Shown: positions 16,870 to 25,425 of the stretch, one piece after another
How the letters are laid out: every line of letters starts with the position of its first letter
Numbering within the stretch: the stretch's first letter is position 1
Origin: Crocinitomicaceae bacterium
Lineage (GTDB): Bacteria; Bacteroidota; Bacteroidia; Flavobacteriales_D; Crocinitomicaceae
Direction of reading: 5' to 3'
Assembly: GCA_030833845.1 (NCBI GenBank)
Contig: JAURGK010000006.1
Span: 27,813 to 91,812, forward strand
DNA length: 64,000 nucleotides
Translations under genes and position numbers: made by a program
Notes under the pieces: generated by a model
The model's input: the letters and a program-made list of their open reading frames with translations, nothing else
Database searches by the model: none
Told to the model about the DNA's origin: nothing

Positions 16870-19800
16870 CTTTTGATGGACTTTTTTCAGTTGTCGGAAC
16901 CGGCTTTGGTGCTGGTTCGGTTGTGGTTGGTTTCGGAGTTGGTTTCGGCGCCGGCGTGGTTGGTTTAGGCGCTGGTTTTGGTGCGGTTGTGGTTGGTTTG
17001 GGCGTTGGTTTTGGTGCCGGCGTGGTTGGTTTGGGCGTTGGTTTTGGTGCCGGCGTGGTTGGTTTGGGAGCCGGCGTGGTTGGAGCCGGCGTGGTTGGTT
17101 TTGGTGCCGGTGGTGTATTGACCTTACTTGGGGATCCTAAATTATCATCTTTACCCGATGGCTGTTTGCTGCCATTTGGATTGACAATCATGCCCTCACC
17201 GCTGTTTTGATCAAAGGTGATGAGGTAAGTATCTGTAGTTGTACCACAATCATTAGTTACGGTTAACACCAAGCTATTGAGTCCTGGTTGAAGGCTTACT
17301 TCTGCAAGAATATTACCAAGGTTATTGCTGAATCCATTCAATTGTTCACCATTCATACTGAAGGTAATCGTCATATTAGCCGTATAATTCACGATCTGAA
17401 CATTGTAAGTAAAAATTGATTGCCCCGTGATGCTATTGTTAGCGAACTCCATTTGCTGAATGACACTTGGTGGGCTGCAAGGCTCGTATCTAATTTCACG
17501 AACTTCTGTATCGCTACCACAAGTATTGGTTGCGGTTATAGTAATATTATTGATGCCTGCTTGTAGTTGCATCGGTACACTCAATTGATTTGCGCTCAGT
17601 GTAGCCCCGTAAATTTGAAGGCCATTGTTGAGTACTTGTATGCCATTTATGTTGGAAATTTGGCTGACTGTGGCCGTTAATATAACCGCAGGATTACTTT
17701 GCCCAAATAATCCAGCAGCAGGGCTTGTAATGTCAACACTTGGTTGAACACAAGGGGAGGTGTAAGCATATTGTACAGATTCTGTACCCATTCCACAATT
17801 GTTCTGAGCAGAAACTTTGATATTATTTGAACCGTCTTGGAGTTGGATCGTAGCGCTTAGGTTGCCATTACTAAAGTTGAATGGGTGCACTTGGTTATTA
17901 ACCAACAAGTTAACATTTTGAGAATTACTGATGTTACTTACCGTTGCTGAAAATTGGAGCGTTGGATTGGTAAGAGAACCAGCCGCCTGAGCAAAGGAAA
18001 TTTGAGGCGCAGCGCACGGAACATAATTTATATTGAGCGTCACATTTGCTCTATCGCAACTATTTTGACCTTGCAGAACAATAATATTTGGTCCAGGTTG
18101 AAGATTTAAAGCCGCAGTTAGGGATTGATTTTGCAACGAAAAAGGCTGTCCTGTTTGACCATTCAATGAGACACTGATTTGGCTGCTATTGAGGGCAGTC
18201 ACCTGAGCACTCAAAGAAAGGGCAGAAGAGGCAACTGTAGTGCCATTCAAATCACCATTGTTCAGTGTAATCATTGGTGCAATACAAGGCAGATAGTTGA
18301 AGTTCCAAATGTGCTGTGCCGAACCGCAATCATTGCTCGTACTCAAGGTTATTGTGTTATTGCCATTGAGTAAAGAAAGTGTAGCTTGGAGTGAGCCATT
18401 CACAAAATTAAAACCGATGGCATTGCCATTTTGGAGTAGGCTGATTTGATTGGCGTTATTAATTCCAGAAACTTGGGCATTAATGGTGGCGGTTTGTGTG
18501 GCAGTTTGATTGCTTGTACTTGGATTTGTATTTAAAATTTGAGGAGGCGTACAGGGGTTGTAAGTGATATTCCAAAGCTCTATATCTGAACCGCAATCGT
18601 TATTGGCAACCAAAGAAATGGAATTAAGGCCTTCCTGTAGCGTTAAATTGGCAATGAGTTGGTTGTTATTAAAAGAATATTGCACTGTTTGCCCATTTAA
18701 TTTGAACTGAATTTGGTTGGCGAAAGTATTGGAAATGCTTGCAGTGAAAGTAACTGTTTGGTTAGCGGTACTTGCACCATTCGGTATGGCGCTAAGAACA
18801 GCGATTTGTGGAGCCTGACACTGTACATAATTGATCACAACAGATTCAAGGTCATTGCCACAGGCATTTGTTGCTTGAAGTGTGATGGTATTGGCACCCG
18901 GTATTAAATTGATCGTGCTAGTAACAATATTGTTATTTAAATTGTACGGTACATTGGCCCCATTTAATTTCAAAACAATGGATGAGCTTGCCGATGTATT
19001 GACTAAACTTGCCTTGAAATTGAAGGCGGCATTGTTGGTTGATGTCCCACTTGCTGTAGGGTGAAGGAGTGTGATCTCTGGTGACTGGCAATTTTCAAAG
19101 CGTACAAAAATGGTTTTAGAGGCTTGGCCACAAGATCTTGAGGCTGAAAGCACGATTTGATTAAGTCCTGGTTGCAGATTGATCGTTGCATTGAGAAGGC
19201 TATTGGCACTATACAAAAACCCAATTGTTTGTCCATTGTTGGTTATACTAATGCCATTTTGATTGGGCATATTGAGAAGCGTTGCCGAAAGGTTCAAATT
19301 GCTATTCGTTACTACAAGCGGGCTTGTGACACTTGTATTATTGAGGTTATTTTGGAGGTTGATAATCGGAGCTTGACAATCTTCATAGTTGTAAGAGAAA
19401 CTTTCCACATCCGATCCGCAATCATTTGAAGCAATGATGGTAATGGCATTGGTGCCGTTGAGTAATTGGGTGTTTAATTCGAGTTGCCCATTGGTAGCAT
19501 TAAAAGTGAAATTGGTTTGCTCAACCCCATTGAATATTATTTTAATATTATTGCGGTTGGTGACATTTACAGCAGTTGCACGGAGTCGTAACCCGACATT
19601 ATTCAATGTGGTATTTGCAGCAGGGCTAGTAATGGTAATGATAGGGGCGGTACAATTCTGATAATTGATTGAGCTGTTGATTTGATCCGTGCCACAAATA
19701 TTGGAATAGCTTATTTGGAAGGTATTCATACCGGGGCTAAGCTGTAAATTGGCTGAAATTGTTTTGCCCGTTTTGGTATAATTGATTGGATTGTTGTTGT

Positions 19801-21346
19801 GCAATACAATCACTTGCCCACCATTATGGCTGCCGTTAATATTTGCTTGAATTGTGTAGTTGGCCAAATTTGTTGTAGCGCCTGGCGCATTGGGTTGGAT
19901 CCAACTTAACTGTGGGCTTTGACAATCATCATAAAAGAGGTTGATTTGATCAGAGGCCGAACCACAAGCATTGCTTGCTGTTATTTGGATTATATTATTC
20001 CCAGGCACTAAGGTAATGATGCGTTGTAACAAGCCATTATTTGAATTGAAAGCAGCGCCATTCACAGACATATTGTTATGTAGAATTTGAATTTGATTGG
20101 CATTCAAAGAGCCACTAAGCGTTGCTGTTAAATTATAACTCGACTCATGAATCGTGGAATTCGCGTTGCTAGACTCAATGATCTGCACAGTTGGCAATTG
20201 GCAATTTACTTGCTCAATTTGGAATACTTGCGTTTTACTTCCACAGGCATTTTGCGCTACTAGTTGAATGGTATTCATGCCTGGCATCAAGGCAATGGTA
20301 GCCTCTAAACGTCCTGTTTGGGCATTGAAATTGAATGGCAAGGCTTGCCCTAGACTATTTGTGAGCTGAATATTCTGAGCATTATTGACATTGGCTATAT
20401 CATAACGTAGCAAGATGCTTGACACTGAAACGCTAGACTGTGGCTGACCAACCATACTGATCACAGGACTAGGGCAATTTTGCGTGTAGTTATTAATGTT
20501 TCCAACAGTGTTATTTTCGCGGATTGGCTCAGTTTGTTGGCCTGCATTACCTTTGAAATGAAATTGAATGAACCCTGAAGTGTAATGATACCAGTCGTTT
20601 TTAATACGAGGATTATAATCATACATTGCAACAGGTGCCAAACCATCAAATTGATCGCCCATAGTGAAAGTAGTTTTGTGTTCAACCCCAATACTTACAC
20701 GACCTTTGTGATAGGCGAGTCCAAAGCCAAGGCTCGGCATCCAATTTACCGCCCAGTCATTATTTTGCAGGCCATCCAGGCGGGTCTCGTAAATACCATC
20801 CAAGGTACCAATAAGCTGTGTGTTTATATTTTGACTTGGGTCGAGGGAATTATAGTCATAAATACCAAGGGTATCAAAGGCATCGGTCCAAGTTTGCTGC
20901 CAAGTAAGACCAATTCCGCCAAAAATATAAGGGTCTAAACCAGTGCGCTCGCGTAAGCTCGCTGCATGTAGCACCAATTCTAGATCAAGTTCTCGGACAT
21001 CAGACCTGAAATTATGCACATAGGAGTTGTTGCCAATAAGGTAACTAGACAATACCGGATTCACATAATCGGTCAGAGTAGCGATGCTTTGGTCTTGCCC
21101 ATACCACTGACCACTTAAAAAGCGCCCGCGTAAATCAAAAGACACGCGCTGCCCATAATCATAGTTGTAGGATCTTCCTAAGGTAAGTCCCCATCCGTTG
21201 TAGCGTTCAAAATCTATGTCTGTACTGTGCCAAGTGGCACCATAGTTGAATCCCCAAAACCATTTGGAGCTTGAGTAATTCACATTTTGTGCAGAGACTT
21301 TAAAAAGGCACAGAGCAAAAAGGAGCAGAGCGTATATTTTTTTCAT
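16856..21346 (-). CDS. Large outer-membrane/surface protein: beta-barrel-like N-terminus, 12 Ig-like Cys-containing repeats, Pro/Thr-rich C-terminus
   Basis: Signal peptide MKKIYALLLFALCLFKVSAQ; opacity/OmpA-barrel-like first approx. 270 aa; 12 NxCGS-type repeats; (PKPTTPAPKPTP)n tail. Confidence 0.85.
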   Translation of the reverse strand: MKKIYALLLFALCLFKVSAQNVNYSSSKWFWGFNYGATWHSTDIDFERYNGWGLTLGRSYNYDYGQRVSFDLRGRFLSGQWYGQDQSIATLTDYVNPVLSSYLIGNNSYVHNFRSDVRELDLELVLHAASLRERTGLDPYIFGGIGLTWQQTWTDAFDTLGIYDYNSLDPSQNINTQLIGTLDGIYETRLDGLQNNDWAVNWMPSLGFGLAYHKGRVSIGVEHKTTFTMGDQFDGLAPVAMYDYNPRIKNDWYHYTSGFIQFHFKGNAGQQTEPIRENNTVGNINNYTQNCPSPVISMVGQPQSSVSVSSILLRYDIANVNNAQNIQLTNSLGQALPFNFNAQTGRLEATIALMPGMNTIQLVAQNACGSKTQVFQIEQVNCQLPTVQIIESSNANSTIHESSYNLTATLSGSLNANQIQILHNNMSVNGAAFNSNNGLLQRIITLVPGNNIIQITASNACGSASDQINLFYDDCQSPQLSWIQPNAPGATTNLANYTIQANINGSHNGGQVIVLHNNNPINYTKTGKTISANLQLSPGMNTFQISYSNICGTDQINSSINYQNCTAPIITITSPAANTTLNNVGLRLRATAVNVTNRNNIKIIFNGVEQTNFTFNATNGQLELNTQLLNGTNAITIIASNDCGSDVESFSYNYEDCQAPIINLQNNLNNTSVTSPLVVTNSNLNLSATLLNMPNQNGISITNNGQTIGFLYSANSLLNATINLQPGLNQIVLSASRSCGQASKTIFVRFENCQSPEITLLHPTASGTSTNNAAFNFKASLVNTSASSSIVLKLNGANVPYNLNNNIVTSTINLIPGANTITLQATNACGNDLESVVINYVQCQAPQIAVLSAIPNGASTANQTVTFTASISNTFANQIQFKLNGQTVQYSFNNNQLIANLTLQEGLNSISLVANNDCGSDIELWNITYNPCTPPQILNTNPSTSNQTATQTATINAQVSGINNANQISLLQNGNAIGFNFVNGSLQATLSLLNGNNTITLSTSNDCGSAQHIWNFNYLPCIAPMITLNNGDLNGTTVASSALSLSAQVTALNSSQISVSLNGQTGQPFSLQNQSLTAALNLQPGPNIIVLQGQNSCDRANVTLNINYVPCAAPQISFAQAAGSLTNPTLQFSATVSNISNSQNVNLLVNNQVHPFNFSNGNLSATIQLQDGSNNIKVSAQNNCGMGTESVQYAYTSPCVQPSVDITSPAAGLFGQSNPAVILTATVSQISNINGIQVLNNGLQIYGATLSANQLSVPMQLQAGINNITITATNTCGSDTEVREIRYEPCSPPSVIQQMEFANNSITGQSIFTYNVQIVNYTANMTITFSMNGEQLNGFSNNLGNILAEVSLQPGLNSLVLTVTNDCGTTTDTYLITFDQNSGEGMIVNPNGSKQPSGKDDNLGSPSKVNTPPAPKPTTPAPTTPAPKPTTPAPKPTPKPTTPAPKPTPKPTTTAPKPAPKPTTPAPKPTPKPTTTEPAPKPVPTTEKSPSKEGGL
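16912..17112 (-). repeat. Low-complexity tandem repeats encoding TPAPKPTPKPTTPAPKP
   Basis: Repeated ggttttggtgccggcgtggttggtttgggcg units. Confidence 0.85.
17170..20480 (-). repeat. 12 degenerate approx. 80-95-aa tandem modules (Ig-like)
   Basis: Protein-level pattern NxIxLxAxNxCGSdxexxxIxYxxCxxPxI repeated 12 times. Confidence 0.8.
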
Positions 21347-21433
21347 AGGGATAGTTTCTGAATGGAGTATAAATTTTATGCCAAATTTCTTAAAAATTAA
21401 CAGTTTAAGAAAAATTTAACGAATATCCGAAGG

Positions 21434-22327
21434 TCATTGAAAGTAAGAATAACTCGTAAAACGCAAGATGCGCATCTGATTTTTGGCAATGTCTTTGATA
21501 ATCAAGGAACCCAAAAATCCAGTTTTATAATCGTAAATAATTTGATAATCAGTATGAAAAGTATCGTTATGATAGAGATGCATTTCTATTAGATTACCCC
21601 ACTGATCATAGTGGTAACGCCATATTTCAACCGGTGAAATGGAATCATTTTTACTGATACTTCTAACTGCTAACAGCCCGTTTTCATTGTATTTAAAAGT
21701 TTCCGTTTCTATTCGATCCGATATTCTGTAATAACGTACGATTTGAAAAGGCAGACTGTCTTTATCGAAAGTAGTATTGACTTGTAAATAGGGCTTATAG
21801 TAATTATTGTAGCGGGTGTAATCAAATTTAGAATTGAGGTGGTATGTAAATGTTTCGGTTCTCATTTTAATCGATGAGAGTAAGCTATCATGCCTATGAT
21901 CGTATTGGTCTTTAAAAATAGCAATGCTGATGACTCTTTTTGTGGAATCATAGGTATAATGTTCTGACATTGTACCGCCATAGGCTGCAAAACGGTGCAA
22001 TCCTATCAAGCCATTATCCAAATAGGAATAGTAGTGAAAGAGACTGTCTTTATAGGATCCTTTTTGAATGATTTCCATGCTCTTTATGAGTTGACCCTTG
22101 CTATTGAATTGGTATTCAAAAGAATCATTGCTTGGTTTAAAAGCATCGTCCCCATTTTTATAAGTATAGAAACCTTTAATACTTTGAATTTTTGCCTCAG
22201 CGATCAGATTTTCATTGAAAAATGGTTCCTCGCCAAGGGCCTCACCCCTTTGATTTAAGATAAACTGAGCTGTGATGATATTAGGCCAAAGTAGCCCACA
22301 AAAAAAAATCCCGATGCTTAGTTTCAC
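21434..22327 (-). CDS. Secreted hypothetical protein with YD-like short repeats
   Basis: Signal peptide; repeated FxYxxxGLLxxxxxxxxDS motifs. Confidence 0.6.
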   Translation of the reverse strand: MKLSIGIFFCGLLWPNIITAQFILNQRGEALGEEPFFNENLIAEAKIQSIKGFYTYKNGDDAFKPSNDSFEYQFNSKGQLIKSMEIIQKGSYKDSLFHYYSYLDNGLIGLHRFAAYGGTMSEHYTYDSTKRVISIAIFKDQYDHRHDSLLSSIKMRTETFTYHLNSKFDYTRYNNYYKPYLQVNTTFDKDSLPFQIVRYYRISDRIETETFKYNENGLLAVRSISKNDSISPVEIWRYHYDQWGNLIEMHLYHNDTFHTDYQIIYDYKTGFLGSLIIKDIAKNQMRILRFTSYSYFQ

Positions 22328-23872
22328 TTAAAGCAAATTTGCTAACACACTTTTCCAACTCGCTTTGGCTGAAATTACAGCCTCAAGCTGATCAACAAAA
22401 ATACGCTCTTGATGCATGGTGTCGCGGTCTCGTAAGGTTACGGTGTTGTCTTCGAGTGTTTGGTGATCAACGGTTATGGAGAAAGGCGTTCCGATGGCGT
22501 CTTGTCTGCGGTAACGCTTGCCAATGGAATCTTTTTCGTCGTATTGCATGCTGTATTCAAGCTGTAATGATGCCATAATTTCTCTGGCTTTTTCAGGCAG
22601 ACCATCTTTTTTAATTAATGGTAAGATAGCCGCTTTGTATGGAGCTAGCACCGCTGGAATTTTTAAAACTGTTCGTGCAGAACCATCTTCTAAGGTTTCT
22701 TCTTGGTAGGCAGCGCTCAGTACAGCCAAGAACATTCTATCCAAACCAACTGAAGTTTCCACAACATAAGGCACGTAACTTTGGTTGAGCTCTGGATCAA
22801 AAAATTGAAGTTTTTTTCCTGAGTGCTGCTCGTGTTGTTTGAGGTCAAAATCTGTCCTAGAATGTATGCCTTCGAGTTCTTTGAAACCCATCGGAAAGTT
22901 GTATTCGATATCACAGGCAGCATTGGCATAATGCGCCAATTTGAGGTGGTCATGAAAACGATAAAGTTGATCGCCAAGGCCAAGATTTTTGTGCCATTTG
23001 GTACGAAGATCTTTCCAGTACTCATACCATTTCATTTCTTCTCCGGGCCGGACAAAAAATTGCATTTCCATTTGCTCGAATTCGCGCATGCGAAAAATAA
23101 ACTGTCTTGCTACAATTTCATTTCGAAAGGCTTTCCCGATTTGGGCAATTCCAAAGGGGATTTTCATGCGCCCTGACTTTTGTACATTTAAGAAATTAAC
23201 AAAAATTCCTTGTGCAGTTTCGGGACGCAGATAAATTGTGCTGGCATCTCCGGCAACAGACCCGAGTTCAGTTGAGAACATCAAATTGAATTGGCGCACT
23301 TCAGTCCAGTTTTTGGAACCAGAAATAGGGCAAACGATTTCTAGATCAATAATGAGTTGGCGCACGCCTTCTAGGTCATTTTGCTCTAGAGCGTTTTTCA
23401 TACGCTCCTCAATTTGTTCAATTTTTTCTTGATTGCGCAATACATTGGGGTTGGTTGCCCTGAATTGAGTAGCGTCAAAAGCATCGCCAAAACGTTTTTG
23501 CCCTTTTTCTACTTCCTTTTCAATTTTTTGGCGCAATTTTTCGATATGCTCTTCGAGCAAGACATCGGCACGGTAACGTTTTTTTGAATCTTTGTTGTCA
23601 ATGAGTGGATCATTAAAGGCATCTACATGGCCTGAAGCCTTCCATGTCGTTGGGTGCATAAAAATGGCAGCATCTAGCCCAACGATGTTCTCATGGAGCT
23701 GAACCATGGCCTTCCACCAATAGGTTTTGATATTGTTTTTGAGTTCGGCACCTAACTGACCATAGTCATAGGTGGCTGCGAGTCCGTCGTATATTTCTGA
23801 CGACGGAAATACAAATCCGTATTCTTTGGCATGTGAGATCAGGTCTTTGAGGCGGTCTTTTTGTGCTTCCAT
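22328..23872 (-). CDS. glyS: Glycine--tRNA ligase
   Basis: [38 protein letters not shown]-type N-term; [38 protein letters not shown]. Confidence 0.96.
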   Translation of the reverse strand: [514 protein letters not shown]

Positions 23873-23907
23873 AGCTGCAAAGATACGAAAAGCACTATTT
23901 TTACTCC

Positions 23908-24660
23908 ATGATTTTTTATCTCAACCAAAAGCAATTTATCGATACGAGTAAGCCACTCGATATTTCAATGTCTCTGCGTGCAGCCTCAGATAATCCGAGG
24001 GCGTGGTATGTAGATGCACCGCGCATAGAGCCTGTTAGAGCTAACGGATTTGTTGGTAGTGTATTAGAAGGAGGCGCGGTTAATTTTAGGGATATTTATT
24101 TCAACCCTCATGGCCACGGTACTCATACGGAGTCTTATGGCCACATCAGTGAACAGATTTACTCTGTCAATGAGGTGTTTGATCGTTATTTTTTCAAAGC
24201 AAGCCTTCTTAGTGTTGAACCTCGGGTACTTGACAACGGAGATCGTGTGATTTTTGCCGATCAGTTAGCCCCCTTGTTAAATTCAGAATTTACAGAGGCC
24301 GTTGTGATTCGCACCTTGCCCAATTACCAAACTAAATTATCTGCCAATTATTCCGGTACCAATCCGTGTTATTTTGATGTGGGAGTAGTGGCCTTGCTCG
24401 ATCAATTACAAACCAAGCATTTTTTGGTAGACACGCCATCAGTTGACCGCGAAGAAGACAACGGAGAATTGGCTTTTCATCATGCATTTTGGAACGTGCC
24501 AGCTGCCCCCATAAAAGACCGCAGTATTACGGAATTGATTTTTGTTGCGGATGAAATTGCTGATGGAGGCTATTTACTGGAATTACAGTTGGCACATTTT
24601 CAGAATGATGCCAGCCCAAGCAGGCCATTGTTGTATGCGATAAACGAAAAAAAGGACTGA
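23908..24660 (+). CDS. Cyclase family protein (kynurenine formamidase-like)
   Basis: Metal-binding motif NPHGHGTHTESYGHI; C-terminal HHAFWNVPA. Confidence 0.85.
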   Translation: MIFYLNQKQFIDTSKPLDISMSLRAASDNPRAWYVDAPRIEPVRANGFVGSVLEGGAVNFRDIYFNPHGHGTHTESYGHISEQIYSVNEVFDRYFFKASLLSVEPRVLDNGDRVIFADQLAPLLNSEFTEAVVIRTLPNYQTKLSANYSGTNPCYFDVGVVALLDQLQTKHFLVDTPSVDREEDNGELAFHHAFWNVPAAPIKDRSITELIFVADEIADGGYLLELQLAHFQNDASPSRPLLYAINEKKD

Positions 24661-24676
24661 CGAATCAGCCCTTTTC
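24647..24676. terminator. Bidirectional intrinsic terminator overlapping the cyclase stop codon
   Basis: AAAAGG-a-CTGA-CGAA-TCAG-c-CCTTTT; seven Ts follow in the minus direction. Confidence 0.75.
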
Positions 24677-24710
24677 CTAGTAGTAGACAAAACTGTCTGA
24701 GTGGTACATT

Positions 24711-24874
24711 GTAAGTAATAAGGACAGGAACTTCTTGTACATATTCCTTTCGGATGCTGACAAAAACTATTAAACTCTTATCAAACTAGAAAATGAAACT
24801 GCCTCTCCAAGCAGTTTGTCAGCTGCTATGAACAAGAAGTTACCTGTTTCTCTCCTTATTTCAGAACTAACTTA
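24711..24874 (-). ncRNA. Candidate structured RNA (6S-like long hairpin with internal bubble)
   Basis: Nested complementary segments: ATAAGG/CCTTAT, ACAGG/CCTGT, AACTTCTTGT/ACAAGAAGTT, GCTGACAAA(a)CT/AGTTTGTCAGC. No credible ORF. Strand inferred from the terminator orientation at 24647-24676. Confidence 0.45.
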
Positions 24875-24969
24875 AGTGGAATATTTTGATTGTAGCGTGG
24901 CAAATGAATATCTTGGTAGCGCCGCTGAATATTGCCTAAATTATAATGAATATTTATCCTGTGATGGGT

Positions 24970-25413
24970 TCAATCAAAAAATAAACGACCGTTGATCCAT
25001 TCGGGGTCGAGGGTGGCATGATTGCGTCTGTAGAAGTTAAGTGCAGTGTGGTTCCAATCTAAAACCTGCCAATCCATGCGCTTGACGCCCATTGCCTTGG
25101 CAATAGAAACCACCTCATCAAACAAGGCTTGGCCATAACCCTTCTTGCGTTCAGTTTCTTGCACATAGAAATCCTCGAGGTATAAACAACGCCCTTTCCA
25201 AGTGGAGTAGGAAATATAATATAGTGCAAAACCAACAACATTTCCAGATGGGTTCTCGGCAACCAAGGCCTTGCAGATTTCATCTTGGAATAAATCAATG
25301 TGCAGCTGTGCAGGGGTATTGATCACTTGTTCAGGTGCTCGCTCAAAGGAGGCCAACTCTTGAATGAGGCTAAAAATGGCGTCAATGTCTTGAGGAAGGG
25401 CTGTACGAATCAT
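24970..25413 (-). CDS. GNAT family N-acetyltransferase
   Basis: RKKGYGQALFDEVVSIAKAMG acetyl-CoA motif and WNHTALNFYRRNHA. Confidence 0.9.
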   Translation of the reverse strand: MIRTALPQDIDAIFSLIQELASFERAPEQVINTPAQLHIDLFQDEICKALVAENPSGNVVGFALYYISYSTWKGRCLYLEDFYVQETERKKGYGQALFDEVVSIAKAMGVKRMDWQVLDWNHTALNFYRRNHATLDPEWINGRLFFD

Positions 25414-25425
25414 CGTAATTCTGAA

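Noticed and set aside
16923-17210. Gly/Val-rich 95-aa + strand ORF
   Set aside because: Mirror image of the Pro/Thr-rich tail of the giant repeat protein; low-complexity artefact.
21434-22327. YD-repeat-like protein as an RHS toxin
   Set aside because: Under 300 aa, no RHS core, no toxin tip or immunity gene; more like a small secreted beta-strand repeat protein.
24680-24960. Assignment of the folded intergenic element as tmRNA, RNase P RNA or SRP RNA
   Set aside because: No tag-peptide ORF or tRNA-like end, no RNase P P4 core (GAGGAAAGTCC-like), no SRP Alu/domain IV motif seen.
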